Shown here: positions 34,025 through 42,458 of the stretch, in pieces
Numbering within the stretch: position 1 is the first letter of the stretch
How the letters are laid out: each line of letters begins with the position of its first letter
Source: Caulobacter sp. UNC358MFTsu5.1
Lineage (GTDB): Bacteria > Pseudomonadota > Alphaproteobacteria > Caulobacterales > Caulobacteraceae
Length of the DNA stretch: 64,000 nucleotides
Direction: 5' to 3'
NCBI RefSeq assembly: GCF_000712075.1
Contig: NZ_JONW01000002.1
Coordinates: forward strand, 95,658-159,657
The notes under the pieces: model-generated
Told to the model about the DNA's origin: nothing
Databases searched by the model: none
Seen by the model: the letters and a program-made list of their open reading frames with translations, nothing else
Made by a program: the position numbers and the translations under genes

Positions 34025-34088
34025 GCCTTCCTCCATTTAATCATCCGGGCGGGTTCGGACAACAACCCTTCAAGGGAACCTGAGAGTC

Positions 34089-35056
34089 ATGAGCGAACAA
34101 TTCGGCGCCAAATCCACCACCGACGACGTCCTGGCCGGCATCGACCTGTCGGGCAAGCGCGTCCTGGTCACCGGCGTTTCGGCGGCCTGGGCGTGGAGAC
34201 CGCCCGTGTCCTGGCCGCCCACGGCGCCGACGTCGTCGGGGCGGCGCGCGACCTGGACAAGGCGCAAGGCGCGACCGCCGTCGTCCGCGAGGCCGCCGCC
34301 AGGAGCGGGGGTTCGCTGACGCTGGTCGAGCTGGACCTGGCGAGCCTGAAGAGCGTGCGGGCCTGCGCCGACGCCCTGGTCGCCGACGGCCGCCCGTTCG
34401 ACCTGGTCATCGCCAACGCCGGCGTGATGGCCCCGCCGTTCGGCAAGACCGCCGACGGCTTCGAGACCCAGTTCGGCACCAACCACCTGGGCCACTTCGT
34501 GCTGATCAACCGCATCGCCAGCCTGCTGAAGGCCGGCTCGCGGGTGGTGTCGCTGGCCTCGTCGGGCCACCGCTTCTCGGACGTGAACCTCGAGGACCCG
34601 AACTTCGAGACCACCGAGTACGTGCCGTTCGAGGCCTATGGCCGCTCCAAGACCGCCAACATCCTGTTCGCCGTCGAGTTCGACCGCCGCCACAAGGACC
34701 GCGGCGTGCGGGCCGTGGCCGTGCACCCGGGCGGCATCCAGACCGAACTGGCCCGCCACCTGGATCCGGCCTTCATCCAGGGCTGGATCGACCAGCTGAA
34801 CGCCCAGGCCGAAGCCGCCGGCCAACCGCCCATCGAGTGGAAGACCATCCCGCAGGGCGCGGCCACCAGCGTCTGGGCCGGGGTCACGGCGCCGGTCTCG
34901 CTGGTCGCCGGCCGCTATTGCGAGGACTGCCACGTGGCCGAGCTGGTGGACGACGCCTCGCAAATCCGCGCCGGCGTGCGGTCCTACGCGATCGATCCCG
35001 CCCGCGCCCAGGCGCTGTGGGCGCTGAGCGAGACGATGGTCGGCGAGACGTTCTAG
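34089..35056 (+). pseudogene. Short-chain dehydrogenase/reductase gene with a one-base frameshift
   Basis: The first 33 codons (MSEQFGAKSTTDDVLAG..GKRVLVTGVSA) are in one frame, and the remaining about 288 residues (ETARVLAAHGADVVGAARD to the end) are in another. Adding one G in the run at 34183-34186 would restore GVSAGLGVETARV, the TGxxxGxG cofactor motif of an SDR. The rest is intact: NAG in VIANAGVMAPP, Ser in VVSLASSG, YGRSKTAN with catalytic Tyr and Lys, and PGGIQTEL. Without the base, translation from the ATG stops at about residue 76. Either a real loss-of-function or phase-variable site, or a sequencing error in a GC-rich run. It is controlled by the divergent TetR gene. Confidence 0.85.
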
Positions 35057-35065
35057 GATCGGCCG

Positions 35066-35098
35066 CGACCGCCCCCTCTCCCCGGGAGGGGGCGGTCG
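35066..35098 (+). terminator. Hairpin after the SDR gene
   Basis: Thirteen-base perfect arms (CGACCGCCCCCTC at 35066-35078, complement at 35086-35098) around TCCCCGG, ten bases past the stop codon. No T-run follows. Confidence 0.5.
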
Positions 35099-35108
35099 TC
35101 CGCCCGGC

Positions 35109-35137
35109 TGGACTCGCCGCGCCCCACCTGCTACATG
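35109..35137 (+). promoter_or_regulatory. Promoter for rplK-rplA
   Basis: TGGACTC (35109-35115), 14 bases, GCTACATG (35130-35137) fits the Caulobacter housekeeping consensus, with the -10 matching at seven of eight positions. It leaves a leader of about 130 bases before rplK, in which I see no defined motif. Confidence 0.6.
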
Positions 35138-35272
35138 CCGCGCCTTCGTCCCAGGACCCTGTCCCGGGGCGTGCTCGTCGTCATGGCGGGATCAAATCCG
35201 TGGAAGGGACGCCAAGCCCGCACCACGGCCAACCAGCGAAGGCCGGGCGACCGGCTTTCATGAGAGGATACA

Positions 35273-35704
35273 ATGGCTAAGAAGATCCTGGGCTACATCA
35301 AGCTCCAGGTGAAGGCCGGCTCCGCCACGCCTTCACCGCCCATCGGCCCGGCTCTGGGTCAGCGCGGCGTCAACATCATGGGCTTCTGTAAGGAGTTCAA
35401 CGCGCGCACCGAGAACGTCGAAAAGGGCACCCCCCTGCCGACCGTCATCACGGTCTATCAGGACAAGTCGTTCACCTTCGTCACCAAGACGCCCCCGGCG
35501 ACGCACTATCTGAAGCAGATCACCGGCCTGAAGTCCGGCGCCAAGCTGACCGGTCGCGAGACCGTCGGCGAAGTGACCCGCACCCAGCTGCGCGAGATCG
35601 CTGAAAAGAAGATGAAGGACCTGAACGCCAACGATCTCGAGGCCGCGGCCAAGATCATCGAAGGCTCCGCCAAGGCCATGGGCCTGAAGATCGTGGAGGC
35701 CTAA
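35273..35704 (+). CDS. rplK: 50S ribosomal protein L11
   Basis: A 143-residue L11, which binds 23S rRNA at the GTPase-associated centre. [35 protein letters not shown] is the conserved N-terminal domain, and the C-terminal RNA-binding domain ends [20 protein letters not shown] precedes the ATG. rplA follows four bases after the stop. Confidence 0.98.
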   Translation: MAKKILGYIKLQVKAGSATPSPPIGPALGQRGVNIMGFCKEFNARTENVEKGTPLPTVITVYQDKSFTFVTKTPPATHYLKQITGLKSGAKLTGRETVGEVTRTQLREIAEKKMKDLNANDLEAAAKIIEGSAKAMGLKIVEA

Positions 35705-35708
35705 GACC

Positions 35709-36398
35709 ATGGCCAAGCAACCCAAGCGCATCAAGGCCTGGACCGGCGACCGTGACGCCACCCACGCCGTCGCCGAGGCCATCGCCCTGGTGAAGGCCAA
35801 CGCCAAGGCCAAGTTCGACGAAACCGTCGAGATCTCGGTCAACCTGGGCGTCGACCCGCGTCACGCCGACCAACAGGTCCGCGGCGTGGTGAACCTGCCC
35901 TCGGGCACCGGCCGCGACGTCCGCGTCGCCGTCTTCGCCAAGGACGCCAAGGCGGCTGAAGCCACCGCGGCGGGCGCCGAGCACGTCGGCGCCGAAGACC
36001 TGTACGAAAAGATCGCCGGCGGCTTCATGGACTTCGATCGCGTCATCGCGACCCCGGACATGATGGCCCTGGTCGGTCGCCTCGGTAAGGTGCTGGGCCC
36101 GCGCGGCCTGATGCCGAACCCGAAGGTCGGCACCGTGACCCCGAACGTCGGCCAAGCCGTGAAGGACGCCAAGGGCGGCGCCGTCGAGTTCCGCGTCGAG
36201 AAGGCGGGCATCGTCCACGCCGGCATCGGCAAGATCTCGTTCACCGACGAAGCCCTGCTGGTCAACGTGAAGGCCCTGGTCGACGCGCTGAACAAGGCCA
36301 AGCCGTCGGGCGCCAAGGGCGTCTACGTGAAGCGTATCGGCCTGTCGTCGACGATGGGTCCGGGCTTCAAGGTCGACGTCGCTTCGGTCAACGCCTAA
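35709..36398 (+). CDS. rplA: 50S ribosomal protein L1
   Basis: A 229-residue L1 of the ribosomal stalk. Family signs are [25 protein letters not shown] and [13 protein letters not shown], with C-terminal [17 protein letters not shown]1 usually represses its own L11-L1 transcript by binding an mRNA mimic of its rRNA site; I did not identify that site in the leader. It is co-transcribed with rplK and followed by a strong terminator. Confidence 0.98.
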   Translation: MAKQPKRIKAWTGDRDATHAVAEAIALVKANAKAKFDETVEISVNLGVDPRHADQQVRGVVNLPSGTGRDVRVAVFAKDAKAAEATAAGAEHVGAEDLYEKIAGGFMDFDRVIATPDMMALVGRLGKVLGPRGLMPNPKVGTVTPNVGQAVKDAKGGAVEFRVEKAGIVHAGIGKISFTDEALLVNVKALVDALNKAKPSGAKGVYVKRIGLSSTMGPGFKVDVASVNA

Positions 36399-36419
36399 GC
36401 CCTTCGAACTGAGCTAAGC

Positions 36420-36457
36420 GAGCGGGCGCTGGAGCGATCCAGCGCCCGCTTTGCGTT
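36420..36457 (+). terminator. Rho-independent terminator of rplK-rplA
   Basis: AGCGGGCGCTGGA (36421-36433) pairs perfectly with 36438-36450 around GCGA, followed by TTGCGTTT. It separates rplA from the flavoprotein gene. Confidence 0.88.
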
Positions 36458-36536
36458 TGGGGCTTGGCCCTTCGAATGGGAGCCGCCTGCTCTATAAGAG
36501 CACGGAGTTCCTTCCGCCGCCGGACATCCAGCCCCC

Positions 36537-37757
36537 GTGACCGATCCTCAAGTTCTCGACGTCGCCGTGATCGGCGGCGGGCCGGCCGGGCTGATGGCGG
36601 CCGAGGTGCTGAGCGGCGCTGGGCTGTCGGTCGCGGTGTTCGAGCGCATGCCGACCCTGGGGCGCAAGTTCCTGATGGCCGGGCGCGGCGGGCTGAACCT
36701 GACCCATTCCGAGGACTTCGAGCGGTTCGTCGCCCGTTACGGCGCGGCCGCGCCGATCCTGCGGCCGATACTGGAGGCCTTCACCCCGGCCGACCTGGTG
36801 GCCTGGGCCGAGGGGCTGGGGCAGGCGACGTTCGTGGGCACCAGCGGCCGGGTGTTCCCCAAGGCGCTGAAGGGCTCGCCCCTGCTGCGGGCCTGGATCG
36901 CGCGGCTGGAGGGGCAGGGCGTGGCGCTGAACCTGCGCTCGACCTGGACCGGCTGGAACGCGGCCGGCGACCTGGCCTTCGACACGCCCGACGGGCCGCG
37001 CGCCGTACGGCCGCGCGCCACCGTCCTGGCCCTGGGCGGGGCTAGCTGGGCCAAGCTGGGTTCGGACGGCGCCTGGGCGCCGCGGCTGGCGGCGCGCGGC
37101 GCGGCGACGGCGCCGTTCCGGCCCGCCAATGTCGGCTTCACGGTCGACTGGACGCCGCTGTTCCGCGAGCGCTTCGCCGGATCGCCGCTCAAGAACGTCG
37201 CCTTGACCTTCGAGGGGCGGACCTCGCGCGGCGACGCCCTGGCGTCGGGCTACGGCCTGGAGGGGGGGGCGGTCTATGCGCTGTCCGCCGCCCTGCGCGA
37301 CGCGATCGCGGTCCACGGCTCGGCGACGCTGGAGATCGACCTGCGGCCGGACGTTCCCCTGGCCCAGCTGACCGCGCGCCTGTCCAGGCCGCGCGGCGGG
37401 CAGTCGCTGTCGAGCTGGCTGCGCAAAGCGGTCCACCTGTCGCCGGTCGAGATCGCCCTGCTGCGCGAGGCCCACGGCCTGGCCCTGCCGGTCGCGCCCG
37501 ACGCCCTGGCGGCGGCGATCAAGGCCGCGCCGATCGTGCTGACCGGGACCCAGGGGCTGGAGCGCGCGATCTCGTCGGCCGGCGGCCTGGCGTTCGACGC
37601 GCTGGACGGATTGGAGCTGAAGGCCGCGCCCGGCGTGTTCGTGGCCGGCGAGATGCTGGATTGGGAGGCCCCGACCGGCGGCTACCTGCTGCAGGCCTGT
37701 TTCGCCACCGGCGTGGCGGCGGCGCGGGCGGTCATCGACCGGTTGAGCACGCCCTAG
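36537..37757 (+). CDS. FAD-dependent oxidoreductase, HI0933/YhiN-type flavoprotein
   Basis: A 406-residue flavoprotein. The FAD dinucleotide motif is DVAVIGGGPAGLMAAEVL at the N-terminus, then ERMPTLGRKFLMAGRGGLNLTHSE, the diagnostic stretch of the HI0933/YhiN group, and a C-terminal FAD loop GVFVAGEMLDWEAPTGGYLLQACFATG. Its length and sequence suggest the PP_4765-like subgroup. Relatives include the reductase BaiN, but the substrate here is unknown. The GTG start has only a weak ribosome site. It sits between rplA and rplJ without any link to translation. Confidence 0.85.
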   Translation: MTDPQVLDVAVIGGGPAGLMAAEVLSGAGLSVAVFERMPTLGRKFLMAGRGGLNLTHSEDFERFVARYGAAAPILRPILEAFTPADLVAWAEGLGQATFVGTSGRVFPKALKGSPLLRAWIARLEGQGVALNLRSTWTGWNAAGDLAFDTPDGPRAVRPRATVLALGGASWAKLGSDGAWAPRLAARGAATAPFRPANVGFTVDWTPLFRERFAGSPLKNVALTFEGRTSRGDALASGYGLEGGAVYALSAALRDAIAVHGSATLEIDLRPDVPLAQLTARLSRPRGGQSLSSWLRKAVHLSPVEIALLREAHGLALPVAPDALAAAIKAAPIVLTGTQGLERAISSAGGLAFDALDGLELKAAPGVFVAGEMLDWEAPTGGYLLQACFATGVAAARAVIDRLSTP

Positions 37758-37866
37758 CCGCCTCGCCGCGAGGGATGCTTTTCGCGGGAAAAGCCGCCTT
37801 GACGATTGACCGAACAATGTTCTTCGAACAGCGTCTCGACTCCACCATTCCGGGGGGAAGGGAACC

Positions 37867-38688
37867 ATGACGACCATTGCCCAAACGTCCGCCGTCGGCG
37901 GCGCGCGTCCTGACGTGCTGTCCGGCGACCGTACGGCCTTCATCGACCGTTGGATCTATGTGTTCACCGCGGCCGGCTTCATCGTGATCGTGCTCCTGGG
38001 GTTCATCCCGGACTCGCTGGGCAAGATGGCCGCGGTCGAGGCCGGGCAGCGGCCGCCGTTCCCGGTGGTGCTGCATGTCCACGCCGCGCTCATGGGCAGC
38101 TACATGCTCCTGCTGCTGACCCAGACCTGGCTGGTGGCGACCGGCCAGATCGCGCGCCATCGCCTGCTGGGGACGTTGGGCGCGGTGCTCGCGGCGGCGC
38201 TGGTCGTGGTCGGGTTCGTGCTGATCCCCACCATCTACCACCAGGTCTTCGCCGGCGCGCAGGCCGCGCCGCCGCCGGCCAAGGCCCAGGCGACCGCATT
38301 CGTCGGGATCGTCGAGAACATCATGCTGCTTCAGCTCCGCATCGGGTTCCTGTTCTCGATCCTGGTGTTCCTCGGCGTCGCGGCGCGCGTGACGGATCCC
38401 GGCTTCCACAAGCGGATGATGATCCTGTCGATCGCGGTCGCCCTGCCCGCCGCCTTCGACCGCATCACCTGGATTCCGACCACCCTGCCGGGCCGGCCGG
38501 TTTCGTCCGACCTCTATGTCCTGCTGGCGATCGCGCCGATGTTCCTGTGGGACATCTACCGCAACCGCAGGATCCACCGCGCCTACTGGGTCTGGCTGGC
38601 CGTCGCCGCGCCGTTCACCGTCGCCGTCCACGCCCTTTGGGACACGCCCTTCTGGCACGCCACGGCCAAGCGGCTCATGGGCGTCTAG
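37867..38688 (+). CDS. Integral membrane protein, function unknown
   Basis: A 273-residue protein with about seven membrane segments. Conserved-looking histidines are in LHVHAALMGSYMLLLL, ATGQIARHRLLG, and PTIYHQ, a pattern seen in uncharacterised DUF2306-like or cytochrome b561-like membrane proteins, which bind haem through such residues. That link is weak. GGGGGAAGG precedes the ATG. It converges on the hydrolase-HIT gene, with a 30-base palindrome between them. Confidence 0.75.
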   Translation: MTTIAQTSAVGGARPDVLSGDRTAFIDRWIYVFTAAGFIVIVLLGFIPDSLGKMAAVEAGQRPPFPVVLHVHAALMGSYMLLLLTQTWLVATGQIARHRLLGTLGAVLAAALVVVGFVLIPTIYHQVFAGAQAAPPPAKAQATAFVGIVENIMLLQLRIGFLFSILVFLGVAARVTDPGFHKRMMILSIAVALPAAFDRITWIPTTLPGRPVSSDLYVLLAIAPMFLWDIYRNRRIHRAYWVWLAVAAPFTVAVHALWDTPFWHATAKRLMGV

Positions 38689-38701
38689 GCGGCGGCAGCG
38701 G

Positions 38702-38731
38702 ACAGGGACAGGCGCATGCGCCTGTCCCTGT
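38702..38731. terminator. 30-base perfect palindrome between convergent genes
   Basis: ACAGGGACAGGCGCA followed at once by its exact complement (38702-38731), then extra CCCTGTCCC copies. It lies between convergent stops at 38688 and 38745, as expected for a bidirectional terminator, but T-runs are lacking. Confidence 0.6.
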
Positions 38732-38744
38732 CCCTGTCCCCGAT

Positions 38745-40103
38745 CTATTTCATCGCCGCGCGGATCTTGGCCGCCTCGGCTTCGATCGCCTTCGGATCGC
38801 CCTTCTCGTTCTCGACGAACATCAGCGGCTTGCCGGCCACGCGGGGGATCACGTGGATATGCAGGTGCGGCACGCTCTGGCCGACGCCGTTGTTCTGGAC
38901 GATCGTGAAGCCCTCGACGCCCAGCCCATCGACCTGAGCCTGGCCGACCCTGGCGGCCACGGCCATGATCCGCGACAGGTCCTGGGGCGAGATCTCCAGG
39001 ATGTTGCGGGCCTTGGAGGTCTTGGAGATCACCAGCACGTGGCCCGGCTCGGCCGGGGCGTGGTCCATGAAGGCCAGCACCTGGTCGTCCTCGTAGACCT
39101 TGGGCACGACGATCTCGCCGCGCAGGATCTTGGCGAACGGATTGCTCTCGTCGTAGGGCGCCTTCAGCGGAATCTGCGGCGTGCCCGGCTTGGCCGAGGC
39201 CGGATCGAACTGGCCCAGCCAGCGGATCACCTCGCCCTCCAGCGCGATGCGGCTGTCGGAGAAGCTGTGGTCGGTGTCCATGTAGGTTTCGGTCAGCGCC
39301 TTGGCCTGGGCCTGGCGGGCGGCCGTGGCCAGCTTGCGGGTGGTGGGCGCGCCCGCGTGCTCGGCCCCGATCATCAGCAGCGGCCGGTCGGCGATGCGGG
39401 CGCTCAGCGCTTCCAGGTCAAGCTGGGTCGAGGTGGTCTCGATCTCCTTGGCCAGCAGCTCGGCGCTGGTCCCGGCCAGGGGCGGGGTGCTGTCCTTCAG
39501 GCCCTGCAGGGCGGCCTTGCGCTTGGCCGGATCGACGAGGTCGGCCTTCCTCTTGCCGATGTCCCAGGCGTCGATGAGGATCGCCCCCGCCGCCTTGGGA
39601 TCGCCGGCCACGGCGTCGGCGGCCATGAAGCCGCCCATACTGTGGCCCGCCACCACGATCCGCGTCGGGTCGATGCGGTACTTGGCGACGTTGGCCGGGT
39701 CGCGCAGGAAGGCCAGCGCCGCCTCGCTGTCGGCGCGGCTGTTGGCGAACGAGAACTTGCCCGGGCTGCCCCACGAGCCGCGGTAGTTGACCCGCATCAC
39801 GTTCCAGCCGGCGCGGCGCACGGCCTGCATCAGGTCGATATTGGTCTCGTTGCCCGGGAAACCGTGCAGCATCAGCATCGTCGGATGCGGCTGGTCGCCC
39901 GAGGCCAGGTACATCATGGCGTTGACCCGCACGCCGCCCGTCGGGACGGTGAAGGCGGCCATGTCGGCCGGATGGGCCGCGTCGCGCGGCGGATCGGCGA
40001 CGACCGCCTTGGGGATCGGCGGGGCCTTGGGCTCGGCGAAGGTCGGGGCGGCGAGGCCGACGAGCATCAGGGCCGCGAGGCCGGCGGCGAACGTGCGATG
40101 CAT
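38745..40103 (-). CDS. Exported alpha/beta hydrolase fused to a HIT domain
   Basis: A 452-residue two-domain protein. Residues 1-23 are a Sec signal peptide (cleavage near TFA-EP). Residues about 45-300 form an alpha/beta hydrolase: oxyanion HGFPGN, nucleophile elbow GHSMGG (Ser155), acid around the GAEH region, and catalytic His279 in DTDHSFSD. Residues about 315-452 form a HIT domain: NPFAKILRGEI, YEDDQVLAFMDHAPAEPGHVLVI, and the triad HLHIH (His413, 415, 417). HIT proteins hydrolyse nucleotide conjugates and are normally cytoplasmic, so an exported HIT domain joined to a hydrolase is unusual. The frame is continuous with no stop at the junction (about 300-316, PASAKPGTPQIPL). Substrate unknown. 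Confidence 0.9.
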   Translation of the reverse strand: MHRTFAAGLAALMLVGLAAPTFAEPKAPPIPKAVVADPPRDAAHPADMAAFTVPTGGVRVNAMMYLASGDQPHPTMLMLHGFPGNETNIDLMQAVRRAGWNVMRVNYRGSWGSPGKFSFANSRADSEAALAFLRDPANVAKYRIDPTRIVVAGHSMGGFMAADAVAGDPKAAGAILIDAWDIGKRKADLVDPAKRKAALQGLKDSTPPLAGTSAELLAKEIETTSTQLDLEALSARIADRPLLMIGAEHAGAPTTRKLATAARQAQAKALTETYMDTDHSFSDSRIALEGEVIRWLGQFDPASAKPGTPQIPLKAPYDESNPFAKILRGEIVVPKVYEDDQVLAFMDHAPAEPGHVLVISKTSKARNILEISPQDLSRIMAVAARVGQAQVDGLGVEGFTIVQNNGVGQSVPHLHIHVIPRVAGKPLMFVENEKGDPKAIEAEAAKIRAAMK

Positions 40104-40181
40104 CCTGAAATCCCCTTATTCCCGATGGTGTTTCCGTTATCCGGAAAGGGGAGGGGGAAGGCTAGCCTTTGCATGTTCATC

Positions 40182-40316
40182 ACCGTTATCCCGGGCCTTG
40201 TGCCCGGGCCCCCTCTGTCCGCCGCAGGTGCGGGAGGGGCGGTTCGCCGGCGAACCGCTGGCGCTTCACGTGCGGGCCGAACGAGGGGTTCCGGGCGCAA
40301 GGCCCGGAATGACGGT
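40182..40316. repeat. Palindromic repeat element E
   Basis: Outer arms ACCGTTATCCCGGGCC and GGCCCGGAATGACGGT pair with few mismatches. Internal stems include CGGTTCGCCGGCGAACCG. It lies between the hydrolase-HIT gene and the rplJ promoter. It is related to elements A and D through the TCATCCCGG-like core. Confidence 0.7.
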
Positions 40317-40349
40317 TGGGAGGTGGGGGATCTGATTGAAGGGGCCCTG

Positions 40350-40378
40350 TTGAAATCCATCCCCAAACCGTCTATACG
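40350..40378 (+). promoter_or_regulatory. Promoter for rplJ-rplL
   Basis: TTGAAA (40350-40355), 17-base spacer, TATACG (40373-40378). A strong consensus-like promoter with a leader of about 275 bases before rplJ. Confidence 0.7.
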
Positions 40379-40384
40379 CCGCCC

Positions 40385-40659
40385 CTTCTCCGCTGGGCTC
40401 GCCCGGCGGCGATCCTGTTTGAGAACTGCGGGGCGTGGGGTCACCAACGCCGTAATCGAGGAAGAGCCCTTCCTCGCCGTCGGGAGACAGGGATAGAGAC
40501 GCCGACGCTCTCCTGACTCGTGACTCCTGTCCGAGACAGATACGCGGCCGACTTTCCTTGGAACAGGCTGATGCGACTCGCGTGCGGGAGCGATCCCGCG
40601 TGGGACGAGCATTTGGCTGCCGGAATGGTCCGGCCGCTGTTATTGAGTAGGAGACCGCA
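40385..40659 (+). promoter_or_regulatory. L10 leader (5' region of rplJ)
   Basis: About 275 untranslated bases rich in short inverted repeats, for example GCGGGAGCGATCCCGC near 40585-40601. In bacteria L10 or the L10-L12 complex binds such a leader to repress its own synthesis. The position and length fit, but the specific kink-turn binding site was not verified. Confidence 0.5.
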
Positions 40660-41178
40660 ATGGACCGCGCTCAAAAGCAGGAATCGATCGAGTCGCTGAA
40701 AAGCGTCTTCGCCGATGCCGGCGCTGTCGTCGTGACCCACTACATGGGTCTGACCGTTGCGGAAATGACCGACCTTCGTCTCCGCCTCCGCAAGGAAGGC
40801 GCCGCGATCAAGGTTGTGAAGAACACCCTGGCCCTCAAGGCTCTGGACGGCAAGCTCGGTGACAAGGGCGAAAAGCTCTTCACCGGTCCGGTCGCCATCG
40901 CCTACGGGCCGGACGCTGTTTCGGCCGCCAAGGTCGCCGTTCAGTTCGCCAAGGAAAACGACAAGTTCAAGCTTGTCGGTGGCGTGCTGGACCAGACCAA
41001 CGTGCTGGACGAAAACGGCGTGAAGGCTCTGGCGACCCTGCCGTCGCTGGACGAACTGCGTGGCAAGCTCATCGGCCTCCTCCAGGCCCCGGCGACCAAG
41101 ATCGCTGGCGTCCTGCAGGCTCCGGCTGGCCAGCTGGCTCGCGTCTTCAACGCCTACGCGACCAAAGACGCCGCGTAA
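40660..41178 (+). CDS. rplJ: 50S ribosomal protein L10
   Basis: A 172-residue L10, the base of the L7/L12 stalk. The N-terminal RNA-binding domain reads MDRAQKQESIESLKSVFADAGAVVVTHYMGLTVAEM, with LRKEGAAIKVVKNTLALKAL, and the C-terminal helix (LIGLLQAPATKIAGVLQAPAG) carries L12 dimers. GTAGGAGA precedes the ATG. rplL follows 45 bases downstream. Confidence 0.98.
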   Translation: MDRAQKQESIESLKSVFADAGAVVVTHYMGLTVAEMTDLRLRLRKEGAAIKVVKNTLALKALDGKLGDKGEKLFTGPVAIAYGPDAVSAAKVAVQFAKENDKFKLVGGVLDQTNVLDENGVKALATLPSLDELRGKLIGLLQAPATKIAGVLQAPAGQLARVFNAYATKDAA

Positions 41179-41223
41179 CGGTCATCACCGCATCTATCCC
41201 ATATCTCTCTAAGGAACTTACAC

Positions 41224-41610
41224 ATGTCCAAGCTCGAAAAGCTGGTTGAAGAACTGTCCACCCTGTCGGTGCTGGAAGCCGCTGAGCTGTCCAAGCTGCT
41301 CGAAGAAAAGTGGGGCGTCTCGGCCGCCGCTCCGGTCGCCGTGGCCGCCGTCGGCGGTGGCGCTGCCGCCGCTCCGGCCGAAGCCGCCGAAGAGCAAACC
41401 GAATTCACCGTCGTCCTGACCGACGGCGGCGACAAGAAGATCAACGTGATCAAGGAAGTCCGCGGCGTTCGTCCGGACCTGGGCCTGAAGGAAGCCAAGG
41501 ACCTGGTCGAAGGCGCTCCGCAGAACGTCGTTGAAAACGTCTCGAAGCAAGTCGCCGAAGAAGTCGCCAAGAAGCTGACCGAAGCCGGCGCCAAGGTCCA
41601 AGTGAAGTAA
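41224..41610 (+). CDS. rplL: 50S ribosomal protein L7/L12
   Basis: A 128-residue stalk protein that recruits translation factors. It has the N-terminal dimerisation domain ([21 protein letters not shown]), an Ala/Gly-rich hinge (about residues 36-57), and the C-terminal factor-binding domain ([34 protein letters not shown]). The stop is followed by a terminator, so rpoBC is not obligately on the same transcript. Confidence 0.98.
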   Translation: MSKLEKLVEELSTLSVLEAAELSKLLEEKWGVSAAAPVAVAAVGGGAAAAPAEAAEEQTEFTVVLTDGGDKKINVIKEVRGVRPDLGLKEAKDLVEGAPQNVVENVSKQVAEEVAKKLTEAGAKVQVK

Positions 41611-41672
41611 TTCACTTCCCCATGCCTCGCGCATGGGGGACCTGCCGGCGTCAGTTCTCTGACGCACGCGTT

Positions 41673-41711
41673 GACGGCCCCGGAGGGAAACCTCCGGGGC
41701 CGTTTTCGTTT
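41673..41711 (+). terminator. Rho-independent terminator of rplJ-rplL
   Basis: ACGGCCCCGGAGG (41674-41686) pairs perfectly with 41691-41703 around GAAA, followed by TTTCGTTT. Confidence 0.92.
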
Positions 41712-41786
41712 GGGTCGCGCGCGCCTGCGTCATCCTGGCACGCTCGTTGCTAACCATCGGTCGCGCACGCAGCAGTGGAGGCGACC

Positions 41787-42167
41787 ATGGCGATCTCGGG
41801 GATTTCGGGCGGCGGCTATTCGATGTGGAGCCCGCTGGCGGCGGCGTCGGCCACGACCGGCTCGAGGGCGGCGCTCGACAGCGCCAGCGACCTGGACAAG
41901 GTCCGCGACAAGGGCCTGGTGGCCTTCGCCAAGGAGGCCAAGAAGGACGCCTGGGAGGAAAAACTCAAGGCGTGGAAGGCCGAAGCGATGAAGAACGCCG
42001 GCCTGACCGAGGAAAGCCTGGCGGCCATGTCGCCCGACCAGCGCACCCAGGCCCTGCAGCAGATCGACGACGCCGTGAAGGCCAAGATCAAGGAAGCCAT
42101 GGACGGCGCCAAGGCCCAGGCCAAGAACGGCCTGGCCGTGCCCAACTTCGTCGACATGAGTGTCTGA
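41787..42167 (+). CDS. Helical cytoplasmic protein, function unknown
   Basis: A 126-residue protein with a Gly/Ser-rich start (MAISGISGGGYSMWSP), then a highly charged helical region (KVRDKGLVAFAKEAKKDAWEE, WKAEAMKNAGLTEESLAAMSPDQRTQALQQI), probably a coiled coil. It lacks signal peptide and membrane segments. GGAGG lies five bases upstream of the ATG. I do not recognise the family. It sits in the gap between rplL and rpoB. Confidence 0.75.
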   Translation: MAISGISGGGYSMWSPLAAASATTGSRAALDSASDLDKVRDKGLVAFAKEAKKDAWEEKLKAWKAEAMKNAGLTEESLAAMSPDQRTQALQQIDDAVKAKIKEAMDGAKAQAKNGLAVPNFVDMSV

Positions 42168-42210
42168 TATAAAGCGGCAACCTTTGCCGCATGACGGGCG
42201 TTATTTGCCC

Positions 42211-42369
42211 ATGCTCAAGCTGGCTGGAATCCTTCTCGTCCTGATGATCGTGTTCGGGATCCTCGGCTTCGTCGTCGACGTGGCCGGCGGCCTGGCCAAG
42301 ATCGCGTTCTTCGTCTGCCTGATCGCCTTCGCGATCTCGCTGGTCGGCAAGGCGATGAATCGGGGCTGA
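42211..42369 (+). CDS. Small DUF1328-like membrane protein
   Basis: A 52-residue protein with two membrane segments (MLKLAGILLVLMIVFGILGFV and IAFFVCLIAFAISLV), resembling the tiny DUF1328 proteins, which also begin with a membrane helix and a glycine-rich turn. An ATG at 42160 in frame would give 69 residues overlapping the previous gene; the shorter form fits the family. The ribosome site is weak for both. Function unknown. Confidence 0.6.
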   Translation: MLKLAGILLVLMIVFGILGFVVDVAGGLAKIAFFVCLIAFAISLVGKAMNRG

Positions 42370-42392
42370 GTCCATTAGTAATATCAATCTTG

Positions 42393-42421
42393 TTGACGCC
42401 GACCGGACGCGCCTCTAGCGA
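42393..42421 (+). promoter_or_regulatory. Possible promoter for the GH31 gene
   Basis: TTGACGC (42393-42399) matches the Caulobacter -35 perfectly. Fourteen bases later TCTAGCGA is a partial -10. The GH31 ATG is 38 bases downstream. Confidence 0.45.
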
Positions 42422-42458
42422 TTGCCGCCAATAGATAGCGGTAACATTAGGGGAAGCG

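Noticed and set aside
36537..40103. A mobile island inserted between rplA and rplJ
   Set aside because: Base composition and codon use match the surroundings, and no attachment repeats or recombinase are visible; simple rearrangement is enough.
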